DNA from: Blastobasis lacticolella
Lineage: Eukaryota > Arthropoda > Insecta > Lepidoptera > Blastobasidae
Reading direction: 5' to 3'
Length of the DNA: 64,000 bases
NCBI GenBank assembly: GCA_905147135.1
Contig: LR990067.1
Location: forward strand, 5,270,001 to 5,334,000
Shown here piece after piece: positions 23,365 to 34,327 of the stretch (within the stretch, counting starts at the first letter, position 1; each line of letters begins with the position of its first letter). Made by a program: the position numbers and the translations under genes. The notes under the pieces were generated by a model. The model did not search any database and was not told the origin of the DNA. It saw nothing but the letters and a program-made list of their open reading frames with translations.

Positions 23365-24611
23365 ATTGGTTTATGCGATGGATGACTCTTCAACTGCCCC
23401 GTGAACACTAGAAAATACCGTGCCTAAAACCACGTCTTTATTATTATGATATTACCTACCCAAGTACCTAACCTACACACAAAAGCACCATCGTTTTTAG
23501 AACAGTCGTGGGAAATTTCACAATTATACAAAAATTTGAACTAAACGATAACCCATTTATTCATTTAGTATTTATTTTAGAGTATCTAATGACAAAAATT
23601 TCCTATCTACCTAATATTTATAAATGCAAGAATAGGCTGATAACCTACTCGTTACTCTGTTGATACATTTTCACGCCTCAACTTTGGAACACATTTTGTT
23701 AAAACTTTGCGTTTCACCTATATTTGTCGATATCGTAAAAAGGAGTTCAAGATTTCAGTACGTAGTCAAATTGGACAATTATTGGCCACGTGGCCAATGC
23801 GTATGACTTACCATTACTCACCTCACTACATTTGTGACTATGGCTTTATCGGGAAATAATTCTTTAATGTGTCAAAAATATAAATTAGTCAAAATTAATA
23901 AATAGTCAAAAAGTATAAATACATAACCCGTCCCGCATCCTACGAATTAACAGCCAAATGGCAGTATGTACCTACCAGTACTTCAACGTAAACAAAACAC
24001 CCTGACCTTCTAGAACACCTTGACAAAGCCGTGAAATAAACCTTCAAAGCAGTCCTTGAAATAATATTTGTTAATTCATATTGTCACCACAAACCAGGCG
24101 ACATCGCATGATCGATTTGGAAGTATGTGCACTAGTAAAGGAAGTCCAGTGTTACCCTGCTGCAGTTTTAAGTCCTCGACTCATGACTCTTAATTGTGCG
24201 CATCATCTGTAAACTTATGATGATAAACGAAAGCGAGGACGCAGTGCCTTCGCTATCCATACATGACAGATATCACGTACCTACTCTTAACCTCCCCTAA
24301 GGAATGGTACTCTCATACCTAGATAATTAAGTAATAGATAAATAGGTAAGAGCGTAACATAAAGTAACAATGACAATTTGTGATTGATTATAATCGGATT
24401 GTATGGCGAGAGATCATTCGTGAATCGTCCGCGTGAGTGTGTCCTTTGTGCATTTCTCTTAATCGTGCGTGATAAACGAAAGTGCCTTCGCTATTCATAC
24501 ATGACAGATCTCACTACCACGTACCTACTCATCAATTTGTAGGTACGTATTTTGTTTCATACATGTGGGACTAAAATATGGTTACGTGGAAGTTTTACCA
24601 TGCCTAGGGAC

Positions 24612-24793
24612 GAGGTACCTGCGGGAAACAAGCCAGACTCGTACCGGGTACCATACCGCACAGACAATAGAGACACCCTTTTTCCACTGTTTCTTTCTCC
24701 TTTGCATTCATTGGTCATCCCCGCTATACCGTATCCCGCGCCATCCCTCTGCACCCCCGATATATATAAAACCTTTCATCACAGAAGTCAGTC
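24612..24793 (+). promoter_or_regulatory. Type-1 promoter of copy D
   Basis: X' block at 24612-24720, inverted CCAAT box ATTGG at 24710-24714, TATATATAAAA at 24761-24771, initiator TCAGTC at 24788-24793. Spacing is as in C. The CACGTG normally just upstream is lost here: sister copies read ggtttccacgtgg, and this copy reads ggttacgtgg. Confidence 0.65.
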
Positions 24794-25695
24794 AGTGGAT
24801 CAGCCTATGCCGCGCCAGAGCTAGACGTCGTGCACCGCGCCGCCGTGAGGGCGAGCACCAACAATGTGTCGCGCACAACATGATGTTGTGTCGCGGCACA
24901 TGCGCTTCGTCGACGATTAACCCCGCCGACGGGGCCGCCGCCGCCATCCAGCCAACGCCGGGATGGATTCGGGCTGTGCGGTCGCGTGCTCACCAAACCC
25001 ATCGATATCGGACCAGCGGACGCAGTCTTCGGCGCGAGACCGTCCGCACCCCGACCGTCACTCCGGGCTCTCCAATGAGATCCCGTTGAAGTGGTGGTCC
25101 TCCACCGGAGACGACGCCGCGCTAAAAAGCGCCCTACACCACGCCGCGCCGCGCCGCACACGCGTACCCGCGTATCGCGAACCGCGTAGCCGCCACGCGG
25201 CACTAACTAGACGCCGCGTCGCCGGCAACGGCGACGTACTACCTGACATGACACCATTCCCGAACGCGACATCGGGTGCAGTAGGACTCCCATAGGGTTG
25301 AGACCCTGCACCCCACCCCCACCGGACTCTACGGCCCCTGAGCACTGCTCGCGGCGCCCCACCTGACAAGACTAGGACCGGACCGATTGCCCGGCGCTGC
25401 ATTTCCGTCCCTACGGGTCGACGGATCTAACTGCGCCGGGCCCCGAGCGCTGCTTGCAATTGGGCAGCAACGCGGGAGCCGAAAAGGCGACCACCCAGTG
25501 CGCCCGACCGCGGGGAGGGGGTGACGAAGACGCCAACCCCAACGACCAGCCCGTTTCAACGGGCCGCGTCCCAACACCACCGCTCGTAGGTTCCGCCCAA
25601 ACGCGGTCTCCCCGCACGTGCGCTTCGACGAAGAAATGACTGACTGGTCCGGTCGTTTCTGAAATAATCATTACAGGAACGAGAAATCAATCACG
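24794..25695 (+). other. CpG-rich type-1 leader of copy D
   Basis: Same 0.9-kb GC-rich tract as in C, ending attacag|gaacgag before the ATG. It lacks the short actacccg stretch near 24990 present in C and H. I see no conserved frame. Confidence 0.5.
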
Positions 25696-26962
25696 ATGAT
25701 CCATCTGCCCGAATCATCTACTTCAATCAATCATCTGCGCAAAGAAATGTTTCGCAACATATTGAAATCCTTATCTTTTAATGACATAGTGAACTGCGGT
25801 AAAGTGTGTCTCCACTGGAAGAACCTGGTAGAAGAGTTAGGCGAGTTTTTCTGGATGAAAAAGTGCTCCTGGGATTACCCGGACGTTTATAAAGACGGAC
25901 GTCGGGCCTGTCGTGGTGCCAGCTGTACCGTTCCTTACATCACTGGGGAGCCATAAATGAAATCCAACATTCTTCTTACATGCACCATATGCCACATGAG
26001 CAGATTGGTGTAGTTTATCTTCTTCAGAATAATATAATTTGCTATCCGATACGGCGACTGCGACCATTGGCAGACCGTCGTGATTGCGAAAGATATGAAA
26101 CATCTTTTTACGCAGTCGTGTACTTCGATGCGAAGAAACGTGAAATTGTAAATACGAGAGAGTTTGGTGTTAATTTTCGTAATTATAGAGAAAGTGACGA
26201 TATTATCGTAATCGAAATAATCGAAGAAAATCAGCACACGCTGCGAGTATTACCTAAAAGTTTTGATACGGAAAGAACCGAGCAAGTTATATTCGATTTT
26301 ATGGAGGAGTGTTCGTGGTAAATTATGACGTGTATTATCAAACTAAGGAAGACCCAGTGATAAAGCTCCACAGACTGAGAGTTATACAGGAAAATGGAAG
26401 AGTGCGCTTTGAAAATAATGCATTGGCCGAAAGTAACAAACATGAGATATTAGCCATAGTGCCTTTCGGTAATACTGTACACCTGCTCAAAAGATCGTCT
26501 ATACTAGACAACTGGATACACGTAGTTGCAGTAAAAGATAGTTCATTAATAACATTATTTACTTAAAATTTTTATGATAAGACGGTAAAAAATATTTTTC
26601 AAGAATTTTCAAGATTCGGTTTCTATATAAGCAATCCTGACTTGAACAGGCGAATTTTAAAAATAGATTGTTTCAGTCCAACATCTCATTGTAGTAAATT
26701 TAAGAAAATCATTCCCTACGGACCCTATATGATGACATTCACCTGTGATGAATACTTCCCATGGGCGCTAAAACTTAATATTATCCCTAACAGCGTGTCT
26801 ACGGGTCGTCAATGTTTGAAATTCGATACGTTTAGACCTTGGTTTCTAGTCGAACTTATTCAAATCACAGAGTGCGCTGGTGGGCAAATAATAGTGCTCG
26901 AATACTTAGATTCCATCGAATGTAATAAAAAACAGAGTGTAGTATTTATCGACGGTGAATAG
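25696..26962 (+). pseudogene. F-box gene copy D, several frameshifts and a stop
   Basis: The F-box ORF at 25696-25956 (86 aa) matches C, apart from substitutions such as L-R-K-E-M-F for L-P-E-E-M-F. It leaves frame at the shared 7-bp deletion (about 25897). The body reopens at 25980. A second, private 7-nt loss near 26319 (one of two gttcgtg repeats) shifts it again, and an ACT-TAA stop occurs at 26564-26566, where sisters have TAC. The final block runs to TAG 26960-26962 with the G-E-stop ending. Loss of the conserved proline in the F-box loop suggests that even the short peptide is no longer constrained. Confidence 0.92.
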
Positions 26963-27608
26963 TCTTTGTCTTTAGAGGTCTTGATGTCTTTCAGACCGAA
27001 GGATGCTTACCAATGCGTGATTGAAGTTGATTGTGAGTGCGCTGCTTTTTTTTCAATCATTGGGGTAAAGTGATAAGAAGATGACTTACTGTATATTTAG
27101 TATGTAATTTATTAATAACTCTGTTTTAATTGTACCTATTACATGTAAGAAAATAATTATTAAACATTAAAAATTTAAAAATATTGCATGTCATGAAAAG
27201 TGTAATAAAAAATACAGAAAAACAATGTTAAATTCACATGCATGGGCCGAAAATAACAAACACGAGATAATAGCCATAGTGCCTTAATTAAATAATAAAT
27301 AAATTATTAGATTTAATTACTATAAAAGGTCAATCATAACATAAATTATTAATGAAATTAATAACAATTTCAAATGTCAACTTATAAAAACATTTACGTA
27401 CTATAATTGTAATATGCTGGTATACGTTATTATTATTACATCTGGGTAAAATTATACTGTCGAAATATTATTTGTACTATAGAAAACAAATTAAACAATA
27501 AATGCCAACGATTAAATAAATGTCATTGGCCATTCAGTGTGGCAACCGCTATGGGTACCTTAGCACGTAGTGCTTTTTCAGTAATTTGGTGGTATGTATT
27601 TATTATGT

Positions 27609-27784
27609 AATTTGGTGGTATGTCTCCGTAGGCTGGAAAATGGGCAGCAGCGTTTTCCATTGTTATATTTATAATACTGCGATCTCCAACCCGCCTGCCA
27701 AGCGTGGAGATTACGGCAATAACCTCCCCTTTCGTGGGAGAGGACTTTAGTCCTGCAGTGGACTGTTTATGGGCTGTGATGATG
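27609..27784 (+). mobile_element. 176-bp internally deleted RTE derivative
   Basis: The 5' part (gggcagcagcg, then ctgcgatctccaacccgcct and gccaagcgtgg) matches the 5' leader of the RTE element at 4030-4100 (read on its strand). The 3' end (ggctgtgatgatgatg) matches that element's end, but about 3 kb of coding sequence is missing. It is flanked by an 11-bp duplication ATTTATTATGT (27598-27608 and 27785-27795). The first 15 bases, aatttggtggtatgt, repeat host sequence found just to the left. It is best read as a SINE-like passenger mobilised by RTE machinery. Confidence 0.85.
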
Positions 27785-28689
27785 ATTTATTATGTGTTGT
27801 AAATATTTATAACTAAAGTTTTATTTATTTTTAACTGTTTGTTATCCTGTTTACCCTTTAGTATGAGGTAATCGTTGAAATTTATTGTTATATAAGTTTT
27901 CTGAGTATTTGGTGGCATTTAGTTGCCTTCCATATCTCGTGGGCGCACAAACTCAATATTCTATCGGATCTCAGTATCTCGGATTTTAGAAAAGCGGAGC
28001 GACGCGTGACTTAATATAAGTGTGACTACAAAAATTGACCTTATTCTATGAGCAATACATTCCACTTTGATTTGCTCTCACGCTTTTTGTTTCTGAATTC
28101 AGTCACTGAATTTAGGAATGTGTACTAAGCGCATTAAGCCTATTTCTGTGGTATAAGTTGTTTCGCACAGGTATAAACTATGTGTGTAGGTACAAAAAAT
28201 AGATACAACCTATATCTACCATGTGAAAATCACGTTTTAGTTCAATAATAATCACATTGCCACCCAGAAATAAAATTTTATACTTACTAACATAAGAAAT
28301 TGGCTTGAATTTGACCTAATCTCGCCTCTGTTCGGTGGTAGACGACGAGGTCGATCATGTACATTGGCATATTAAATTACCGTGTGGGCAATATAGCCCA
28401 GGGCGGAAGACTAATCAACCTTACTAGCCTTAGAAGAACAAAATGGTCACCCATCCAGTTCCAGGTCTTTGCGAGCATTGCCTAACCATGATTATCATTC
28501 TTGCTCAACATGCTGCCACTGGACTAGTGTTGCTGTCTATCATATAAACCCTTAATGCCTCTTTGTTTTTGTTGAATCTTATTACAAAAAAGCGTGATGG
28601 TAAGTAAATACTTACTACTGTAGAATTTAAAGCAGGTACTTGCTAGCACATCGTGAGGACAATAGAGGAAAGATATAGGTAGGACAACG

Positions 28690-28797
28690 ATCATTTAAGG
28701 CAAAGGAGGAAGAAACAATGGAAAAGGGGTATCTCCATTGTTTGTGTGGTATGCTAGCCGGTAGCCGGGGTCTGGCCTGTTTCGCGCAGGTAGGCCT
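28690..28797 (-). repeat. X module, inverted promoter block (unit E)
   Basis: A diverged copy of X with caaaggaggaagaaacaatg, the extra ctccatt tract and ggtctggcctgtttcgcgca. In this type-2 unit the opposite-strand counterpart is the short CCAAT-box module at 29305-29345. Confidence 0.6.
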
Positions 28798-29304
28798 ACA
28801 TACTACCACGTGTCTAAGACTGTACTGCCACGTGTAAACCCACGCTTGAAAATTTAATTTTGTTTTAAAAATATTGAGGTTGATGTAAAATTTAAGTTAA
28901 TTCTACTTACGCATTTACTTACATATCGCACGTTTGGTAAAGTTTGTACAAAAATAAAGATTACCGGTCTATTTGATGGATGGCTGTTCAACTTCCAAGT
29001 GAACACTTTAAATCCCATGCCTAGTAACATGTATTTGTTATGCTCTTGTATGTCTACGATAAACGCGGACTCCTCCGCGTGTCCGCGTGGGCGAATATCA
29101 CTGTCTTTTCGTATTGGTACCTACTTTATATACATTGCTTTTGAATGTGTCAGATCTGCAATCGTTGGCATTATAACTTTTTTATGTTGTAAGCGGGCCT
29201 GATGGAAAGTGGTCACCGCCGCGGACATCAGAAGCACCAGGACCGCGGATATTGTAATTACCTAGATAGAAATCTAACACAGAACGTCACTGCGCTCGCC
29301 CCAT

Positions 29305-29411
29305 TGTATCTTCATCCCTTGTATTCATTGGTCGCCCCGCTGCCCGGCCCCCGCGCTTTTAGCGTCCAAATCATTACACCACTCATTGTGAAATAGTTTC
29401 GTCTGTCAGTT
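29305..29411 (+). promoter_or_regulatory. Type-2 promoter of copy E
   Basis: The tract ccattgtatcttcatccctt and gtATTCATTGGTCgccccgc is a diverged form of the type-1 X' block and keeps the inverted CCAAT box (29327-29331). About 75 bp on, a TCAGTT initiator lies at 29406-29411. No TATA box is visible 25-30 bp before it. If transcription starts at 29408, the leader would be only about 116 nt. Confidence 0.45.
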
Positions 29412-29523
29412 TGACTGCGTGCGTCGCAATTACAAGCCCCTTGCTCACCGGACTTGTGATCCGAAGCCCACTGTGCTCAACTCCGTGACAAATAATAATT
29501 TCAGGAACGAGAAATCAATCACG

Positions 29524-30798
29524 ATGATCGATCTGCCCGAATCATCAACTTCAATCAATCATCTGCCCGAAGAATTGTTTCACAGGATATTGGAATCCTT
29601 GTCTTTTAATGACATAGTGAACTGCGGTAAAGTGTGTCTCCACTGGAAGAACCTGGTAGAAGAGTTAGGCGAGTATTTCTGGATGAAAAGGTGCTCCTGG
29701 GATTACCCGGACGTTTATAAAGACGGTCATCGGACGTCGGGCCTGTCGTGGTGCCAGCTGTACCGTGCCTTACATAATTGGGGAGCCATAAATGAAATCC
29801 AACATTCTTCTTACATGCACCATATGCCACATGAGCAGATTGGTGTAGTTTATCTTCTTCAGAATAATATAATTTGCTATCCGATACGGCGACTGCGACC
29901 ATTGGCAGACCGTCGTGATTGCGAAAGATATGAAACATCTTTTTACGCAGTCGTGTACTTCGATGCGAAGAAACGTGAATTTGTAAATACGAGAGAGTTT
30001 GGTGTTAATTTTCGTAATTATAGAGAAAGTGACGATATTATCGTAATCGAAATAATCGAAGAAAATCAGCACACGCTGCGAGTATTACCTAAAAGTTTTG
30101 ATACGGAAAGAACCGAGCAAGTTATATTCGATTTTATGGAGGAGTGTTCGTGGTTCGTGGTAAATAATGACGTGTATTATCAAACTAAGGAAGACACAGT
30201 GATAAAGCTCCACAGACTGAGAGTTATACAGGAAAATGGAAGAGTGCGCTTTGAAAATAATGCATTGGCCGAAAGTGACAAATACGAGATATTAGCCATA
30301 GTGCCATTCGGTAATACTGTACACTTGCTCAAAAGATCGTATATGCTAGGCAACTGGATACACGTAGTTGCAGTAAAAGATAGTTCATTAATAACATTAT
30401 TTACTTACAATTTTTATGATAAGACAACAAAAGATATTTTTCAAGAATTTTCAAGATTCGGTTTCTATATAAGCAATCCTGACTTTAACAGGCGAATTTT
30501 AAAAATAGTGTATTTCAGTCCATCATCTCGTAAATTTAAGAAAATCATTCCGTACGGACCCTATATGATGACATTCACCTGTGATGAATATTTCCCATGG
30601 GCGCTAAAACTTAATATTATCCCTAACAGCGTATCTACGGGTCGTCAATGTTTGAAATTTGATACGTTTAGACCTTGGTTCCTAGTCGAACTTATTCAAA
30701 TCACAGAGTGCGCTGGCGGGCATATAATAGTGCTGGAATACTTAGATTCCATCGAATGTAACAAAAAACTGAGTGTGATATTTATCGACGGTGATTGA
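29524..30798 (+). CDS. F-box protein, intact copy E
   Basis: The only complete, uninterrupted copy: 424 residues. The F-box lies at about residues 10-55: L-P-E-E-L-F, I-L-E-S-L, then D-I-V-N-C-G-K-V-C-L-H-W-K-N-L-V. In this family that motif binds SKP1 and places the protein in a cullin-1 ubiquitin ligase as the substrate receptor. The rest (about 60-424) is beta-rich, with regularly spaced hydrophobic and aromatic strands (I-G-V-V-Y-L-L near 125, W-F-V-V-N-N-D-V-Y near 210, I-H-V-V-A-V-K-D near 280). That suggests a propeller-like substrate domain, but I recognise no named repeat. There is no signal peptide or membrane segment. I chose ATG 29524 because it is conserved in every copy; the frame is open further upstream without an ATG. 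It ends in the G-D-stop form. Confidence 0.92.
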   Translation: MIDLPESSTSINHLPEELFHRILESLSFNDIVNCGKVCLHWKNLVEELGEYFWMKRCSWDYPDVYKDGHRTSGLSWCQLYRALHNWGAINEIQHSSYMHHMPHEQIGVVYLLQNNIICYPIRRLRPLADRRDCERYETSFYAVVYFDAKKREFVNTREFGVNFRNYRESDDIIVIEIIEENQHTLRVLPKSFDTERTEQVIFDFMEECSWFVVNNDVYYQTKEDTVIKLHRLRVIQENGRVRFENNALAESDKYEILAIVPFGNTVHLLKRSYMLGNWIHVVAVKDSSLITLFTYNFYDKTTKDIFQEFSRFGFYISNPDFNRRILKIVYFSPSSRKFKKIIPYGPYMMTFTCDEYFPWALKLNIIPNSVSTGRQCLKFDTFRPWFLVELIQITECAGGHIIVLEYLDSIECNKKLSVIFIDGD

Positions 30799-31135
30799 AG
30801 TTGTTTGTGAGTGCGCGTGTGCTTTTTCTTTCAATCATCGTCGCACGTCGTTGGGAGCTCTATATTTGATACGTTACAAACAATTTGGATTAACCATGTG
30901 CCTTTATGTTATACGGTATATGTTTATTTTATTTGGTATAATTTAAATAGTAAGTATAGATTTTTATATATTTGTTTAGTTGTAGTATAATTATAGTAAT
31001 TGTGCACGTCTTATCTACGTTTAACTATTACCTATTAGGCCTACTGGAAGAGATCTTTTTAGATATAAGTAGTGCATGTTGTCTCGTAACTAATATGTCC
31101 TATCTGTTAAGTTTTCTTGTGTACGATAAAATGTT

Positions 31136-31153
31136 AAATAAATAAATAATAAA
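31136..31153 (+). terminator. Putative poly(A) signal of copy E
   Basis: The tract aaataaataaataataaa lies about 340 bp after the stop codon and contains overlapping AATAAA hexamers. It is followed by a gtgttt-rich stretch. It is conserved at the matching place after copies A, B and G, and missing in the shortened 3' flank of C, D and H. Confidence 0.4.
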
Positions 31154-33139
31154 CTTGTGTTTATTAATTTTAACAGAAGTACTTAGGGTCTCGAAAAAGC
31201 CTATCGTATTAATATTTTGTTGCAACAATGTTATGTAATAAAATTGGTTTAAATAAACATAGTGTACTTGCTTATTAAATTTATGATAATGGTATAGGTA
31301 CTTACATGTATCGTATACTTATTACAAAACGAGAATGTGGTGTCTAATCCTAAAATATAAAATCGCCTTGAATTCTTATGTTATCAAGATGTGTTAGTAT
31401 CGGTAGTATGTTTGTACAAATTGTGTATTACAAGAAGAATTGCATCAAGTTCTGTTTTATTCATATGACCTTAAGGTTTATTTGTGTAAAACGAACATGT
31501 CATTGTTAATTACCTTGTTGTATTAATTAGTTAATTTGAGGTAAAGTGATAAGAAGATGACTTACTGTATATTTAGTATGTAACTCGTTAATAACTCTGT
31601 TTTAATTGTACCTATTACATGTTAGAAAATAATTATTACACATTAAAAATGTAAAAATATTGCATGTCATGACATGAAAAGTATAATTAAAAATACAGAA
31701 AATCAATGTGAAATTTACATGCATGGACCGAAAACACGAGATAATAGCCATAGTGCCCTAATCAAATAATTAATTAAATTATTATATTAATTACTATAAA
31801 AGGTCAATCATAACATAAATTATTTACAATTTCAAATGTCAACTTAGAAAAACATTTACGTACTATAATTGTAATATGCTGGTATACGTTATTATTATTA
31901 CATCTGGGTATAATTATACTTTCGAAATATTATTTGTACTATAGAAAACAAATTATACAATCAATGCCAACAATTAAATAAATGTCATTGGCCATTCAGT
32001 GTGGCAACTGTACCGTACCTTAGCACGTGGTGCTTTTTCAGTGATTTGGTGGTATGTATTATTTATGTGTTGTAAATATTTATAATTAAAGTTTTATTTC
32101 TTTTTAACTGTTTGTTATCTTATTTATCTATTTACCCTTGACTATGAAGTAATCGTTAAAATTTATTTTTATATAAGTTTTCTGAATATTTGGTGGCATT
32201 CAGCTGCCTTCCATACCTCGTCGGCGCACAAACCCAATTATCTATCGGATCTCAGTATCTCAGATTTTTGAAAAGCGGAGCGACGCGTGACTTAATATAA
32301 GTGATACAAAAATGGACCTTATCCTATGAGCAATACATTCCACTTTGATTTGCTCTCACGCTTTTTGTTTCTGAATTCAGTTACTTAATTTAGGAATGTG
32401 TAATAAGCGCATTAAGCCTAGATATGAAGGCACTAGGAACGTATCTGGGATTTGAGTTGTTTTGCACAGGTACAGTCTATTTGAGTAGATACGTAGAATA
32501 GTTACAACCTATATCTACCACGTGAAAATCACATTTCAGTTCAATTACCATTGAAATCACAATGCTATCTAGAAATTAAGTTTTGTAGTAACTAACGTAA
32601 GAAATTGGCTTGCAGTTGACCTAATCTCACCTCTGTTCGGTGATAGATGACGTGGTACAATATACATGACCATGTACATTGTACAGTGGCATATTTAATT
32701 ACCATGTGGGCAACATAGCCCAGGACGGTAGACACACCTCGTTTGCGGTGCTATTGACTGTTCGACTATCCTAAAAAAACAAAATGGTCATCCATCCAGT
32801 TCCCGGACATTGCGAGCATTGCTTAACCTTGATTATCAGTCTCGCAAGCAAGCTGCCACTTGACTAGTGTTGCCGTCCATCATATGAACTCTTAATACCT
32901 CTTTATTTTTGTAGAATTTTATTACAAATAAGCGGGATGGTAAGTTAATAATTAAAATTAGTTAGTAGACCGAATAAAAAATATAAAGAAAGCTGTATGT
33001 ATGAACTTACCTACTTTAAATATTAAATTGTAAATAAATTGCTACACGTGGGATTAAAGTAATGTCTCCACGTGGTAAAATCTAAAGCAGGTACTGGCTA
33101 GCACTTCGTGAGGACAACAGAGAAAAGATATAGTAAAGA

Positions 33140-33240
33140 TGAATGAATGCAAAGCAGGAAGAAACAATGGAAAAAGGGTATTGTCTGTGCGGTATGCTAG
33201 CCGGTACCCGGGGCTGGCCTGTTTCGCGCAGGTGGGCCTA
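33140..33240 (-). repeat. X module, inverted promoter block (unit F)
   Basis: Intact X, close to that of unit H. Its normal partner X' was lost when the jockey-type fragment replaced the promoter region of this unit. Confidence 0.7.
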
Positions 33241-34327
33241 CATACTACCACGTGACTAAGACTTATATCTACCACGTGTAAACCATATTTTAATACCACG
33301 TGTAAAATTTAAATTTTGTTTCAAAGCGATTTAGGTAGGTACGTAAAGTTTAAGTGAATTCTACTTACGCATTTACTTACCGACCGCACGATTGGTAAAG
33401 TTTCTACAGAAATAAAGATTATAGGTTTATGTGCTGGGTGACTCTTCAACTGCCCCGTGAACACTATAAAATACCTTGCCTAAAACCATATCTTTATTAT
33501 TACGATATTACCTACCCATGTACTTAACCTACACACAAAAGCACCATCGTTTTTAGAACATTCGTGAGAAATTTCATAATTATACAAAAATTTTGAACTA
33601 AACGATAACCCATTTATTCATTTAGTATTTATTTTAGAGTATCTAATAACAAAAAGTACCTATCTACCTAATATTTATAAATGCCAAAATAGGTAGGTAA
33701 ACTACTCGTTACTTTGTTGATACATTTTCACGCCTGAACGTTGGAACACATTTTGTTAAAACTTTGCGTTTCACCTATATTTGTCGGTATCCTAAAAAAG
33801 AGTTCAAGATTTCAGTACGTTGTCCAATAGCATCCTCCAAATGAATGGCCACGTGGCCAATGCGTATGACCTGTGTACTTACTCACTCAACTACATTTGC
33901 GACAATGTCTTTATCGGGAAATAATTCTTTAATGTGTCAAAAATATAAATTAGTCAAAATGAACAAATATTCAAAAAGTATAAATTTTATACATAACCCG
34001 TCCCGCATCCTACAAATAAACAGCCAAATGACCAGTGCGTGTTGCATTATGTAGATACCACCTACTCACAACGTACACGAAACACCCTGACCTTCTAGAA
34101 CACCTTGACAAAGCCGTGAAATAAACCTTTAAAGCAGTCCTTAAATTAATACTTGATAATTCATCTTGTCACCACTAACCAGGCGTCATTGCATAATCGA
34201 TTTGGAAATATGCGCACTAGGAAAAGAAATCTAGTGTAACACTGCTGCAAAGTGATGTTGACACTAGTGTAGTGCATGCAACACTGCCCCTCGTGTATGT
34301 CAAGCGCCAGGTAGTACCCGGTGCAAG

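Larger units (their letters stand above)
21802..24611. repeat. Spacer of unit D, right of the inverted-repeat element
   Basis: Resumes the standard spacer at tttacgtactataattg. It holds a 35-bp palindrome at 21856-21890 (see finding), the gcggagcgacgcgtgac block near 22127, CACGTG boxes, the X module at 23010-23113, an inserted poly(A)-like tail at 23275-23364 and the ggccacgtggcc box near 23783. No gene seen. Confidence 0.65.
26963..29304. repeat. Spacer D to E, shortened
   Basis: Starts with the C/D/H type of 3' flank and the coding relic near 27240-27288. It contains the 176-bp RTE derivative and the gcggagcgacgcgtgac block near 27995, and is more diverged than other spacers from about 28140 on. 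The X module lies at 28690-28797. Several blocks of the standard spacer between X and the promoter are absent, which explains the short 3.8-kb D-to-E distance. The stretch near 29188-29262 (gtaagcgggcctgatgg...) resembles a repeat common in moth genomes. No gene seen. Confidence 0.6.
30799..34249. repeat. AT-rich spacer, E to F
   Basis: Standard spacer: a poly(A)-signal-like tract near 31137, the coding relic near 31722-31765, the gcggagcgacgcgtgac block near 32275, the X module at 33140-33240 and the CACGTG in ggccacgtggcc near 33847. It breaks off at actgctgca (34249), where a retroposon fragment begins. The stretch that should hold X', TATA box and initiator is gone. No gene seen. Confidence 0.7.

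Noticed and set aside
29606..29938. Minus-strand ORF of about 100-110 codons opposite each F-box copy (also near 9340, 15632, 25837, 36667, 50548, 63306)
   Set aside because: It mirrors the codon pattern of the F-box gene on the other strand and has no start, splice or homology support of its own.
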